Origin: Saccharopolyspora spinosa NRRL 18395 | GTDB taxonomy: Bacteria > Actinomycetota > Actinomycetes > Mycobacteriales > Pseudonocardiaceae | Length of the DNA stretch: 64,000 nt | Direction: 5' to 3' | Assembly (NCBI RefSeq): GCF_000194155.1 | Contig: NZ_GL877878.1 | Coordinates: 502,032-566,031, forward strand | Shown: positions 37,339 to 46,060 of the stretch, piece by piece | How positions within the stretch are numbered: position 1 is the first letter of the stretch | Layout of the letters: every line of letters begins with the position of its first letter | Program-made: the position numbers and the translations under genes | The notes under the pieces: model-generated | What the model saw: the letters and a program-made list of their open reading frames with translations, nothing else | What the model was told of the DNA's origin: nothing | Databases searched by the model: none

Positions 37339-37938
37339 TCAGCCGGTCGGGCCGAGCCGCACGAGCAGGCCTTCGGAGTTGACCGCGTGGAACTCCAGCA
37401 GCAATCCGTTGCCGGAGACCAGCGGCTTGACCTGCGCCTGGTCTACGGCGTCGGCGGTGGAGACGCTCGTCCCGCCGAACTCCCGCACCGCGTAGTAGTA
37501 GATGTTCGCGGTGCCCTTGCAGACCGCGTCGGTGCCGCAGACCGAGTACATGTCGGCCTTGAAGTTGTCGTCGATCTTCTTGCGGTTGTCCCCGCTGAAC
37601 CGGTCCTGCTTCTTGTAGTTGCGGTAACCGAAGTCGTGCCGTTCGCAGCTGGTGCGGAACTTGTAGCCCAGCGGTTTGTCCGGCGACATCGAGCAGCCGT
37701 CGGTGGACCAGTCGAGCTGGTCCGCGTATGGGTGCTCGGCGCGGGTTGCGGTGAACGTGTCGAGGGAGATCTCGAAGAGGTAATCGTCGGTCACCTTCCG
37801 CAGCTGGGTCTGGCTGAGGTCGGCGTGCGCGGTCCCGGCGGTGAGCAACAGGGCGGCGGCCGCGGCGGCACCGGCGATGAAGCCGCGGCGAGCAGGGAAA
37901 CGTTCCACGGGCTGGTCTCCTCGAAGCCGAAGGATCAT
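37339..37938 (-). CDS. secreted prokaryotic phospholipase A2
   Basis: A 199-aa exported phospholipase A2 (Streptomyces violaceoruber type), hydrolysing the sn-2 ester of phospholipids with Ca2+. A twin-arginine-like signal (ARRGFIAGAAAAAALLLTAG, cleavage after AHA) precedes the catalytic block. STDGCSMSPDKPLGYKF and SCERHDFGYRNYKK contain the catalytic His101-Asp102 dyad. Conserved Cys pairs (GCS/SCE and VCG/VCK) fit the two disulfides. The C-terminus is about 40 residues longer than the minimal enzyme. Confidence 0.92.
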   Translation of the reverse strand: MILRLRGDQPVERFPARRGFIAGAAAAAALLLTAGTAHADLSQTQLRKVTDDYLFEISLDTFTATRAEHPYADQLDWSTDGCSMSPDKPLGYKFRTSCERHDFGYRNYKKQDRFSGDNRKKIDDNFKADMYSVCGTDAVCKGTANIYYYAVREFGGTSVSTADAVDQAQVKPLVSGNGLLLEFHAVNSEGLLVRLGPTG

Positions 37939-38028
37939 TCTCCTGTGTTATAGCCGGTGCATGTGATGCCTGCGGGGCGGCTGAGCATCCGGCACGAGAC
38001 TGTGGCGGCGGATTCGACCGGACGGGTG

Positions 38029-38562
38029 CTAACCGTTCAGGTCGAGGAGCATCCGGGTGTTGCCGAGGGTGTTGGGCTTGATGTTGGCCAGGTCGAGGAA
38101 CTCGGCTACGCCGGCGTCGACCGAGCGGCGCATCTCCTCGAAGACCTCCGGGCTGACCGGGGCGCCGTTGACGGTGCGGAAGCCGTGGCGGCCGAAGAAG
38201 TCGGTCTCGAAGGTCAGCACGAACACCCGGGACAGGCCCAGCTCACGGGCCAGGTCGACCAGTTGGTGCACCAGGTGGTGGCCGATTCCCCGGCCCTTCG
38301 CTACGGGGTCCACGGCGACGGTGCGGATCTCGGCGAGGTCTTCCCAGAGCACGTGCAGCGCGCCGCAGCCGACCACGCGGCCGAGCTGGCCGGGTTCGGT
38401 CAGCTCGGCGACCCAGAACTCCTGGATGTCCTCGTAGAGCGTGACGAGTTCCTTGGCCAGCAGCACCTCTCCGGCATAGGTGTCGACCAGGGATTTGATC
38501 GTCCGCACGTCGGCGATCCGAGCCCGCCGAATCATTATCGCCGAGGACGCATAGTCATTCAT
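38029..38562 (-). CDS. ArgA-like amino-acid N-acetyltransferase, downstream copy
   Basis: Short GNAT protein of the ArgA type (Rv2747-like), expected to acetylate L-glutamate or glutamine in arginine synthesis. The acetyl-CoA site is EIRTVAVDPVAKGRGIGHHL, and FVLTFETDFFGRHGF and the C-terminal NTLGNTRMLL are signature segments. It is a tandem paralogue of the next gene upstream, with long identical stretches. The ATG at 38562 gives 177 aa. A GTG at 38619 overlaps the upstream stop as GTGA and would add 19 basic residues, so translational coupling is possible. Confidence 0.88.
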   Translation of the reverse strand: MNDYASSAIMIRRARIADVRTIKSLVDTYAGEVLLAKELVTLYEDIQEFWVAELTEPGQLGRVVGCGALHVLWEDLAEIRTVAVDPVAKGRGIGHHLVHQLVDLARELGLSRVFVLTFETDFFGRHGFRTVNGAPVSPEVFEEMRRSVDAGVAEFLDLANIKPNTLGNTRMLLDLNG

Positions 38563-38615
38563 GAAAGCATCGTAGCGCCGCGATCGGGCCGCGGCATTCG
38601 CATTCGCGATGCGCG

Positions 38616-39122
38616 TCACGCACCAAGTCGCAACAGCATGCGCGTGTTGCCGAGGGTGTTCGGCTTGACGTGTGCCAGGTCCAGGAACTGGGCGACGCCT
38701 TCGTCCGGCGAGCGGCGGATCTCCTCGTAGACGTCGGGCGGCACCGGGGTGTCGGCGATCGGGAGGAAGCCGTGGCGGCCGAAGAACCCGGTCTCGAAGG
38801 TCAGCACGAAGATCCGCGACAGCCCCAGCTCGCCGGCGGTGGCGATCAGGCGCGCCACGAGCGCGTGCCCGATGCCGCAGCCCTTGGCGATCGGGTTGAC
38901 CGCGACGGTGCGGATCTCGGCGAGGTCTTCCCAGAGGACGTGCAGCGCGCCGCAGCCGACGATCCGGCCTGCCTGCTCGGCGACCCAGAACTCCTGGATG
39001 TCCTCGTAGAGCGTGACGAGTTCCTTGCCCAGCACCACTTTTCCCGCGTAGTGGTCGATCAGTGCCTTGATCGCGCGGGCGTCGCGCACGCTGGCCGGTC
39101 GCACCTCGGCGGGAGCTCTCAT
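38616..39122 (-). CDS. argA: ArgA-like amino-acid N-acetyltransferase, upstream copy
   Basis: A 168-aa GNAT with the same architecture as its downstream twin: EDIQEFWVAE, VGCGALHVLWEDLAEIRTVA, KGCGIGHALVARL and FVLTFETGFFGRHGF. GCGIGH replaces the usual GRGIGH at the CoA loop, a small deviation. The ATG at 39122 lies directly against an IdeR-like iron box (39124-39142), so the gene may be iron-controlled. As remembered, argA (Rv2747) sits between ftsK and pgsA3 in M. tuberculosis, and the same neighbourhood is seen here. Confidence 0.88.
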   Translation of the reverse strand: MRAPAEVRPASVRDARAIKALIDHYAGKVVLGKELVTLYEDIQEFWVAEQAGRIVGCGALHVLWEDLAEIRTVAVNPIAKGCGIGHALVARLIATAGELGLSRIFVLTFETGFFGRHGFLPIADTPVPPDVYEEIRRSPDEGVAQFLDLAHVKPNTLGNTRMLLRLGA

Positions 39123-39123
39123 G

Positions 39124-39142
39124 TTAGGCAAGCCTAACCATT
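39124..39142. promoter_or_regulatory. IdeR/DtxR-like iron box
   Basis: TTAGGCAAGCCTAACCATT matches about 16 of 19 positions of the consensus TTAGGTTAGGCTAACCTAA as I recall it. It begins one base from the argA-like start codon (minus strand), and lies about 110 nt upstream of rimO on the other strand. Confidence 0.65.
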
Positions 39143-39250
39143 GATCGGCTTAGTTGGTCGCCGCCTGGCCGTAATCTTGGCCACGGCGGGGGTTTTTCGG
39201 CCGGTGGGCTCGTGCGCGGGGCGTGGCGACGGGGACGTTACGCTCGTCGC

Positions 39251-40687
39251 ATGTCAACCGAGCAAAATCACCGCCGAGTCGCCCTGGTCACGCTCGGTTG
39301 CGCCCGCAACGAGGTCGATTCCGAAGAGCTCGCCGGCAACCTGCACGGCCGCGGCTGGGACCTCGTGGAGGCCGACCAGGCCGACGTCGTGGTGGTCAAC
39401 ACCTGCGGCTTCGTCGAATCCGCGAAGAAGGACTCCGTCGACACGCTGCTCGCCGCCGCCGACACCGACGCGAAGGTCGTAGCGGTGGGCTGCATGGCCG
39501 AGCGCTACGGCGCCGAGCTCGCCGAACACCTGCCGGAGGCCGACGCGGTGCTCGGCTTCGACCACTACGCCAACCTCGCCGACCGGCTCGACGACGTCCT
39601 CGCCGGGCAGGCCATCCAGCCGCACCAGCCGCAGGACCGGCGCAAGATGCTGCCGATCAGCCCGGTCGCCCGCCCCGCCGCGGCCGCCGAGGTCGCGGTG
39701 CCCGGGCACGGCTGGATCCCGGCTGCCCGCTCGGTGGCGCGCCGCCGGCTCGACGACTCGCCGGTCGCCGCGCTGAAGCTGGCCTCCGGCTGCGACCGGC
39801 GCTGCTCCTTCTGCGCCATCCCGTCGTTCCGCGGCTCCTTCCTGTCCCGGCCGCCGGAAGAGGTGCTGGGCGAGGCCGTCTGGCTGGCCGAGCACGGGGC
39901 CAAGGAGCTGTTCCTGGTCAGCGAGAACTCGACTTCTTACGGCAAGGACCTCTCCGACGCGCGGGCGCTGGAAGTGCTGCTGCCGAAGCTGGCCGCCGTC
40001 GAGGGCATCGACCGGGTGCGGGTGTCCTACCTGCAGCCCGCCGAGACCCGGCCCGGCCTGGTGCGGGCCATCGCCACAACCCCGGGCGTCGCGCCGTACT
40101 TCGACCTGTCGTTCCAGCACTCCAGCGAGTCGGTGCTGCGCCGGATGCGCCGCTTCGGCTCCACCGAGTCGTTCCTGGCGCTCATCGAGCAGATCCGTGA
40201 GCTCGCCCCCGAGGCGGGCATCCGCAGCAACGTCATCGTCGGTTTCCCCGGCGAGACCGAGGACGACTTCGCCGAACTGCAGGACTTCCTCACCCGCGCC
40301 CGGCTGGACGCCATCGGCGTGTTCGGCTACTCCGACGAGGACGGCACCGAGGCAGCCGGGTTCGACGACAAGATCGACCCGGACGTCGTCGACGAGCGCG
40401 TCGAGCAACTCTCGGACCTGGTGGACGAGCTGATCTCGCAGCGCGCCGAGGACCGCATCGGCACCGAGGTGCGGGTGCTCGTGGAGCGCGTCAGCGACGA
40501 GGAGTGCGCCGGTCGTGCCGACCACCAGGGACCGGAGGTGGACGGGGAATGCCTCGTCGCTGATCCTGGGGAGGTCAGCGTGGGCGATGTGCTGCACTGC
40601 CGGGTGGTGGAAAGCGAAGGCGTGGACCTCGTGGTGCGCCCGATCGACAGCACGCCCGCACAGAAACGGTCCGGGGAGCAGCCATGA
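39251..40687 (+). CDS. rimO: ribosomal protein S12 methylthiotransferase
   Basis: Radical-SAM enzyme that adds a beta-methylthio group to the S12 aspartate. The N-terminal MTTase domain has [18 protein letters not shown] and VGCMAERYG Cys ligands. The radical SAM cluster CxxxCxxC is Cys181-Cys185-Cys188 in [11 protein letters not shown], and a TRAM domain closes the protein. The ATG gives 478 aa. Its stop overlaps the pgsA start (ATGA). Confidence 0.97.
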   Translation: MSTEQNHRRVALVTLGCARNEVDSEELAGNLHGRGWDLVEADQADVVVVNTCGFVESAKKDSVDTLLAAADTDAKVVAVGCMAERYGAELAEHLPEADAVLGFDHYANLADRLDDVLAGQAIQPHQPQDRRKMLPISPVARPAAAAEVAVPGHGWIPAARSVARRRLDDSPVAALKLASGCDRRCSFCAIPSFRGSFLSRPPEEVLGEAVWLAEHGAKELFLVSENSTSYGKDLSDARALEVLLPKLAAVEGIDRVRVSYLQPAETRPGLVRAIATTPGVAPYFDLSFQHSSESVLRRMRRFGSTESFLALIEQIRELAPEAGIRSNVIVGFPGETEDDFAELQDFLTRARLDAIGVFGYSDEDGTEAAGFDDKIDPDVVDERVEQLSDLVDELISQRAEDRIGTEVRVLVERVSDEECAGRADHQGPEVDGECLVADPGEVSVGDVLHCRVVESEGVDLVVRPIDSTPAQKRSGEQP

Positions 40688-41307
40688 CGGCCGATGGCGC
40701 GACATCCGATTCCGCAGCGGTGAACCCGACCGAGCCGCCGCCCGTGCCGCTGGTCAACATCGCCAACATCCTGACCGTCTCCCGGCTGGCGCTGGTACCG
40801 GTCTTCCTCGTCGCGCTGTTCTGGGACGGCGGGCACGACACGCTGTGGCGGTGGATCGCCACCGGGGTGTTCGCCATCGCTTCGATCACCGACCGCATCG
40901 ACGGCGACCTGGCCCGCAAGCGCGGCCTGGTCACCGACTTCGGCAAGGTCGCGGACCCCATCGCGGACAAGGCGCTGACCGGCGCCGCGCTGGTCGGGTT
41001 GAGCCTGCTCGGCGACCTGGACTGGTGGATCACCTGGGTGATCATCGGCCGCGAGGTGGCCGTCACGCTGCTTCGGTTCTGGGTGATCCGGCACGGCGTG
41101 ATCCCGGCCAGCCACGGCGGCAAAGTCAAGACGCTGCTGCAGGCCCTCGCCATCGGCCTCTACCTGCTGCCGCTCGGCAGCTGGACCGACATTCCGCGCT
41201 GGATCGTGATGGGCGCGGCGCTGGTCGCCACCGTCGGGACCGGACTCGACTACGTCGTGCGCGCGGTGCGGCTGCGCGCCGCCGGCCGGGCCAAGGTCGG
41301 CGCGTGA
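40684..41307 (+). CDS. pgsA: CDP-diacylglycerol-glycerol-3-phosphate 3-phosphatidyltransferase
   Basis: Membrane enzyme of phosphatidylglycerol synthesis. The CDP-alcohol phosphotransferase signature D-x2-DG-x2-AR-x8-G-x3-D-x3-D is perfect (Asp70, Asp73, Gly74, Ala77-Arg78, Gly87, Asp91, Asp95). Five or six TM segments; 207 aa. It overlaps rimO by 4 nt and cinA by 4 nt (GTGA), so the three are translationally coupled. Confidence 0.95.
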   Translation: MTADGATSDSAAVNPTEPPPVPLVNIANILTVSRLALVPVFLVALFWDGGHDTLWRWIATGVFAIASITDRIDGDLARKRGLVTDFGKVADPIADKALTGAALVGLSLLGDLDWWITWVIIGREVAVTLLRFWVIRHGVIPASHGGKVKTLLQALAIGLYLLPLGSWTDIPRWIVMGAALVATVGTGLDYVVRAVRLRAAGRAKVGA

Positions 41308-41795
41308 TCCTCGATCAGATCGGGCTGCCGTTGTCGCAGGTGGCGGCCCTGCTCGCCGCGTTGCGGCGGCGCGGTGAGACGGTCGCGACCGCGGAGTCGC
41401 TGACCGCTGGGCTGGTATCCGCGGTGCTGACCGAGGTGCCGGGCGCCAGCGACGTGGTCCGGGGCGGGCTGGTCGTCTACGCGACCGATCTGAAGGCGGA
41501 GCTGGCAGGGGTCGACCGCGATCTCCTCGCCGCACACGGTGCGGTGCACCCGCGGGTTGCGGAGATGCTCGCGGACGGCGCTCGGCAGCGCTGCGGGGCG
41601 GACTGGGGCATCGGGCTAACCGGGGTCGCCGGGCCCGACCCGCAGGACGGCGTACCACCGGGCACCGTGCACCTCGGATTCGCGGGGCCGGGCGGCGCGA
41701 CGGTGCATTCGGTGCGCCTCGACGGCGACCGGTACGCCGTGCGGGCTGCGGCCGTTCGAGTGTCGCTGGAACACTTCGCGGGCCTCTTGCGTTGA
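41304..41795 (+). CDS. cinA: CinA C-terminal domain protein (nicotinamide-nucleotide amidohydrolase-like)
   Basis: A stand-alone CinA/PncC domain of 163 aa. The signature TVATAESLTAGLVSAVLTEV at the N-terminus and GIGLTGVAGPDPQDGVPPGT are clear; the latter region carries the active site of PncC-type deamidases that recycle NMN. The N-terminal COG1058 domain of full-length CinA is absent, as usual in actinobacteria. The GTG start overlaps the pgsA stop. Confidence 0.93.
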   Translation: MILDQIGLPLSQVAALLAALRRRGETVATAESLTAGLVSAVLTEVPGASDVVRGGLVVYATDLKAELAGVDRDLLAAHGAVHPRVAEMLADGARQRCGADWGIGLTGVAGPDPQDGVPPGTVHLGFAGPGGATVHSVRLDGDRYAVRAAAVRVSLEHFAGLLR

Positions 41796-41862
41796 TGCGG
41801 CAGGATGCTGTGCGCTGGCACAAGAGCACGCGCGGTCGGGCCCTGCCGACCGATCACGGAAC

Positions 41863-41879
41863 GTTCGCCCTTGGCGGAC
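41863..41879 (+). promoter_or_regulatory. ClgR-type palindrome upstream of clgR
   Basis: GTTCGCCCTTGGCGGAC is close to the ClgR operator (CGCY-N3-RGCG core with flanking T/A-rich arms, as recalled from Corynebacterium and mycobacteria). It lies about 100 nt upstream of the clgR start, and suggests autoregulation. Confidence 0.5.
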
Positions 41880-41977
41880 TTGTCGGCGATCGTTCTCGTT
41901 CGGGCCCTCGGATGAGTAACGTAGGTGGCGTTCACGCGTGGTGCACGCGGTAGGCGACGAAGGAAGGGAGGCGCGCG

Positions 41978-42451
41978 ATGACCGTATTGTTGCGGGAGGC
42001 GGTCGGTGAACGGCTGCGCCGCGCCCGGACCGCACAGTCTCGGACGTTGCGGGACGTTTCGCGCGCTGCCCGGGTGAGCCTCGGATATCTCTCCGAGGTG
42101 GAACGGGGCCGCAAGGAGGCGTCCAGCGAGCTGCTCGCCTCGATCTGCGCCGCCCTGGACCTGCCGCTGCCGGAACTCCTGGTGACCGTGGCCGGGGACC
42201 TCGACGAGACGCTGCTGGTGCCGTCGGTCGTCGACCAGGCCGCGTCGGCGGAGATCGACGGTGGCCGCCTGGTGCCCAGCCTGATCGGTACCGAGCTCTC
42301 CGACGCGGAACTGGCCCAGCAGCAGATGGCCGGTGCCGAAGCCGGTGCGGACGCCGAGCCGCGCGCTTGCGCGGAGCGGCTGCAGACGATGCTCAGCCAG
42401 CGGATCGGCGCGCCGGTGCGCAAGCCCGGAGGCGTCGTGGTGGCCGCGTAG
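41978..42451 (+). CDS. clgR: ClgR-like XRE-family transcriptional regulator
   Basis: A 157-aa Cro/C1-type regulator with an N-terminal HTH ([20 protein letters not shown], about residues 22-41, then [12 protein letters not shown]), the sequence typical of actinobacterial ClgR. ClgR activates clp protease genes, and in mycobacteria also the psp envelope-stress genes. The position after cinA and before pspA-pspM matches that arrangement. The C-terminus ends in Val/Ala (VVVAA), the kind of tail seen in ClgR proteins degraded by ClpP; that is inference. Confidence 0.9.
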   Translation: MTVLLREAVGERLRRARTAQSRTLRDVSRAARVSLGYLSEVERGRKEASSELLASICAALDLPLPELLVTVAGDLDETLLVPSVVDQAASAEIDGGRLVPSLIGTELSDAELAQQQMAGAEAGADAEPRACAERLQTMLSQRIGAPVRKPGGVVVAA

Positions 42452-42473
42452 AAACTGTTCATCGACTGGCTCC

Positions 42474-42660
42474 GCGTGGCGGTGCGGATAGCGGAACCTA
42501 AAATTCTCGCTGTGGGATCCCCGACATCATGAATGCCATTCACCTAGTCGGGGGTGTCCTCGCGAGATGGCTCGGCGTGTGGGGTGTCCTCGCAGGACAC
42601 TGTTGAGAACCCGCGGCGGCGGTGCGAGTTGCGCGCGTGGGCTAAGCGGCTTCGCCGCTT
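42474..42660 (+). repeat. modular intergenic repeat, copy 5, between clgR and pspA
   Basis: Core A at 42474-42499 (GCGTGGCGGTGCGGATAGCG then GAACCT), then a spacer with two 13-bp direct repeats GGGGTGTCCTCGC (42551 and 42581) and a TGTCCT-CGC-AGGACA hairpin, module B at 42605-42632 (GAACCCGCGGCGGCGGTGCG), and hairpin C AAGCGGC-TTC-GCCGCTT (42644-42660). It fills the first half of the 470-nt clgR-pspA gap. The rest (42661-42920) holds no gene that I can see and presumably the pspA promoter. Confidence 0.75.
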
Positions 42661-42920
42661 GAAAGACAAAGACGTAGCGGGAGTGAGTGCCAGGGCGGGC
42701 CGTTGTCCGCTTTGGCACTCGCGTCCGTTTCGGGGGCCGGTGGTCGGCGGACTGCGGGGTTCTGGTTCGATCTTGGGTCGTAGCTCCGGGTAATTCCCGG
42801 GGATCTACCGTGTTTGGTGGAAGCCGACACGACTACCTGACACGATGGAACCAGCGGGCACGCCCGGTGTGGATGTGTCGGCATGGGGCAGCCAAGCATA
42901 GGAGAAGGCAGGCGGAGGAG

Positions 42921-43757
42921 ATGGCCAATCCGTTCGTGAAGGCCTGGAAGTACCTGATGGCGTCGTTCTCGTCGAAGGTCGACGAGCACGCCGATCCGAA
43001 GGTGCAGATCCAGCAGGCCATCGAGGAAGCGCAGCGGCAGCACCAGAGCCTCTCCCAGCAGGCTGCTTCCGTGATCGGCAACCAGCGGCAGCTGGAGATG
43101 AAGCTCAACCGCCAGCTCGGCGAGGTCGAGAAGCTGCAGGCTTCGGCGAAGCAGGCGCTGGTGATGGCGGACCAGGCGCGCGCCAACGGCGACGAGGCCA
43201 CCGCTCAGAAGTACGAGGAGACCGCCACCCAGCTGGCCAGCCAGCTGGTCACCGCCGAGCAGGGTGTCGAGGATCTCAAGACCCTGCACGACCAGTCGCT
43301 GGGTGCCGCCGAGCAGGCGAAGCAGGCGGTGGAGCGCAACGCGCAGATCCTGCAGCAGAAGATCGCCGAGCGCACCAAGCTGCTCAGCCAGCTGGAGCAG
43401 GCGAAGATGCAGGAGCAGGTCTCCGCGTCGATGCGGCAGATGACCGAGGTCGCCGCGCCGGGCAACACGCCGTCGCTGGAAGAGGTCCGGGACAAGATCG
43501 AGCGCCGCTACACCACCGCGCTGGGCGAGGCGGAACTGGCGCAGAACAGCGTCCAGGGCCGGATGCTCGAGGTGCAGCAGGCGTCCATCGACGCCGCCGG
43601 TGCCAACCGGCTCGCGCAACTGCGCGCCTCGATGGGCGGTGGGCAGCAGCAGGTGACCGGCGGTCAGCAGCAGCAGATCGCGGGCGGTTCGGCCACTTCC
43701 GCTGAGCCGGCGACCAACCCACAGCAGCAGCAGAACCCGCAAGCCGGCCAAGCCTGA
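42921..43757 (+). CDS. pspA: PspA/IM30 family envelope-stress protein
   Basis: Peripheral membrane protein that stabilises the cytoplasmic membrane under stress. 278 aa, almost entirely helical and coiled-coil, opening with [20 protein letters not shown] (the amphipathic membrane helix) and rich in Gln/Glu/Ala heptads. The last 50 residues are Gln-rich and disordered ([14 protein letters not shown]). GGAGGAG lies upstream of the ATG. The pspM-like gene follows 11 nt later, forming the actinobacterial psp operon. Confidence 0.93.
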   Translation: MANPFVKAWKYLMASFSSKVDEHADPKVQIQQAIEEAQRQHQSLSQQAASVIGNQRQLEMKLNRQLGEVEKLQASAKQALVMADQARANGDEATAQKYEETATQLASQLVTAEQGVEDLKTLHDQSLGAAEQAKQAVERNAQILQQKIAERTKLLSQLEQAKMQEQVSASMRQMTEVAAPGNTPSLEEVRDKIERRYTTALGEAELAQNSVQGRMLEVQQASIDAAGANRLAQLRASMGGGQQQVTGGQQQQIAGGSATSAEPATNPQQQQNPQAGQA

Positions 43758-43768
43758 GCGAGCGAGGA

Positions 43769-44614
43769 GTGAAGTCCCGCAAGCAGGAGCTGGCGCAGTT
43801 GGGCGAGGCCGCGCTTGAGCAGTTGCGCGGCCCACTCCTCTCCGAGGTGCGGCGCAAGTTCGCCACCTGGCGCGATCCGCGGGCTCGGCTGCTCCGGCAG
43901 CGCAAGCGAGCCAAGCGGACCGCCGCGGGCAGCACGGTCTCGACCGGGGTGTTCGGCGCTGGGGCGTTCGTCTCGGCGTCCACCCCGACGTTCTGGGGCA
44001 TGTGGGGCGACCTGGGGTGGTTGTTCCAGGACGTGGCGACCTTCGGCCTCGGCGGGGTCGCCGTCGCCAGCGGCGTGGGCGCGCTCAGCGCGGGACTGAA
44101 GTACCGGCGGCTCATGAAGACGCCGCTGCCCGAGCCGCTGCCGGAGCCCGCAGCGCTGCCCCCGCAGGGGTCGGTGGCGCGGGAGCCGATGCAGCGGCTG
44201 CGCGATGCGGAGCAGAGCCTGCACCGCGCGTTGGCGCAGCTGATCTCGGTGGGCGCGGGCAGCGCCGCAGCCGACGCGCGGAGCACCGCGGACAGCGCGG
44301 CAGCGGAGCTGCGGCGGGTCGCGGAGCGGCTGGTCGCCGTGGAGGCGGCGATCCCGCACGCGCCAGCGGCGCAGAAGTCCGCGTTGCGGGCTGATGTGCA
44401 GCGGCTGCGCGAGGAGCTGGACGAGGGCCTCGACGGGTACGGCGCGCTGGTCGCCGCCGCAGGCCGGGCGGTCGCCGCCAGCGGTGCGTCGGAGCAGAAG
44501 TACCTGATGCAGGACGCGACGGACCGGTTGGCCGGGCTCGCGGCCGGGTTGCGGGAGATGTTCGGGCCCGGCGGGCCGGGATCCGATCCGCGGCGCGGAT
44601 CCGGTCCGGCCTGA
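43769..44614 (+). CDS. pspM: PspM-like membrane partner of PspA
   Basis: A 281-aa protein, 11 nt downstream of pspA, corresponding in position and layout to Rv2743c/PspM of M. tuberculosis. A basic N-terminal segment is followed by two hydrophobic stretches (about residues 55-75 and 88-111) and a long helical, Arg/Ala-rich cytoplasmic tail. PspM is thought to link PspA to the membrane. GTG start. The fourth mycobacterial psp gene (Rv2742c) is not present downstream. Confidence 0.8.
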   Translation: MKSRKQELAQLGEAALEQLRGPLLSEVRRKFATWRDPRARLLRQRKRAKRTAAGSTVSTGVFGAGAFVSASTPTFWGMWGDLGWLFQDVATFGLGGVAVASGVGALSAGLKYRRLMKTPLPEPLPEPAALPPQGSVAREPMQRLRDAEQSLHRALAQLISVGAGSAAADARSTADSAAAELRRVAERLVAVEAAIPHAPAAQKSALRADVQRLREELDEGLDGYGALVAAAGRAVAASGASEQKYLMQDATDRLAGLAAGLREMFGPGGPGSDPRRGSGPA

Positions 44615-44771
44615 GGCGACACGCCGCGCCGATATCACTGCTGGTAGTCAACGTATCGTCGGACCTACCGGTGAGTTGGCTTGATTGTGTGATGCGAAAT
44701 AGTAATCTTCCTCCAATCATCACATGCCGTGGCAGGGCCTCGCCCGACCGGGCGGCTCGGGGGAGGACGAT

Positions 44772-46049
44772 GTGGCGTTGTGGACCGTGCACGGCAACGG
44801 TCGACGCCTGGTGCGTGATGCCGTCGTGGCATCCGAGGAACGGCTGAGCTGGCCGCTTACCACCGGCTTCGGTTTGCAGCACCTCCTGGCGATGTTCGGC
44901 ACCACGACGCTGGTGCCGCTGCTCACCGGCTTCCCCCTGACGACCACGCTGCTGCTGTCCGGTGTTGGCACGCTGCTGTTCCTGCTACTCACCCGCAACC
45001 GGGTGCCCAGCTACCTGGGCGCGTCGGTCGCTTTCGTGGTGCCGCTGGGCGCGGCCGCGGACCAGGCCGGTGCGAGTCCGGCCGCGCTGCTCGGCGGGAT
45101 CATGTCGGTCGGCCTGGTGGTGATGGCCGTCGGCGTCGCGGTCAAGGCGCTGGGCGTGCGACTGTTGGAGTCCGCGATGCCGCCGGTGGTCACCGGGGCG
45201 ATCGTGCTGATGATCGGCTTGAGCCTCGCGCCGCAGTCGGTGTCCTCCTTCGGGCAGCAGCCGGTGCCCGCGGCGTTGACGCTGGGCACGGTCGTGCTGC
45301 TCACGGTCATCAGCCGGGGCATGGCCGGGCGGGCAGCGGTGCTGATCGGCGTACTGGTCGGGTGGATCTACGCCGCGCTGGCCGGCGACCTGGTCCAGGA
45401 GCGGCTCGACGAGCTGGCCGCCGCGCCCTGGTTCGGGTTTCCCCAGCTGATCGCCCCGCAGGTGCACATCTCGGTGATGCCGTTCGTGCTGCCGCTGGTG
45501 GTGGTGCTGGTCGCGGAGCACGTCGGGCACCTCAAGGCGGTCGCCGCGATGAGTGGCCGGAACCTCGACCCGCACGTCGGGGACGCGTTGATCGGCGGCG
45601 GGTTGGCCACCGCGTTGGCCGGTTGGGTGGGTGGGTCCGCGCTTAGCAGCAACGCGGCGAACATCGGGGTCATGGCGGCGACGAGGGTGTATTCGACGGC
45701 GGCGTGCATGGTGGCCGCGCTGGCCGCGATCGTGCTGTCCTTCTCGCCGAAGCTCGGCGCCTTGATCAACACGGTCCCGCTCGGGGTGCTCGGCGGCGCG
45801 ACGCTGGTGCTGTTCGGGCTGATCGCGCTGGTCGGGGCGCGGATCTGGCTGGACGCCGGGGTGGACTTGGCGGATCCGGTGAACCTGATGGTGCTGGGCA
45901 CCGCGGTGATCGCCGGGGTCGGCGACCTGACCTTGTGGTTGGGCGAGCTCCGGGTCACGGGCATGGTGTGGGGCTCGGTCGGCATCGTGCTGGTCTACCC
46001 GATCCTGCGAAGCCTCGCCGACGCCCGCAGCGCCGCCGCCGAGCACTGA
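44772..46049 (+). CDS. uracil/xanthine permease (NCS2 family)
   Basis: A 425-aa nucleobase:cation symporter with about 12-14 TM segments. LQHLLAMFGTTTLVPLLTGF is the characteristic first helix, VPSYLGASVAFV the second conserved block, and VLVAEHVGHLKAVAAMSGRN contains the substrate-binding Glu; GGSALSSNAANIGVM completes the signature. These fit UraA-like uracil permeases. The GTG at 44772 is preferred because GGAGG lies just upstream. Promoter region is AT-rich with an imperfect TGTGATG...CATCACA inverted repeat. Confidence 0.93.
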   Translation: MALWTVHGNGRRLVRDAVVASEERLSWPLTTGFGLQHLLAMFGTTTLVPLLTGFPLTTTLLLSGVGTLLFLLLTRNRVPSYLGASVAFVVPLGAAADQAGASPAALLGGIMSVGLVVMAVGVAVKALGVRLLESAMPPVVTGAIVLMIGLSLAPQSVSSFGQQPVPAALTLGTVVLLTVISRGMAGRAAVLIGVLVGWIYAALAGDLVQERLDELAAAPWFGFPQLIAPQVHISVMPFVLPLVVVLVAEHVGHLKAVAAMSGRNLDPHVGDALIGGGLATALAGWVGGSALSSNAANIGVMAATRVYSTAACMVAALAAIVLSFSPKLGALINTVPLGVLGGATLVLFGLIALVGARIWLDAGVDLADPVNLMVLGTAVIAGVGDLTLWLGELRVTGMVWGSVGIVLVYPILRSLADARSAAAEH

Positions 46050-46060
46050 CAGGCCTGCGG

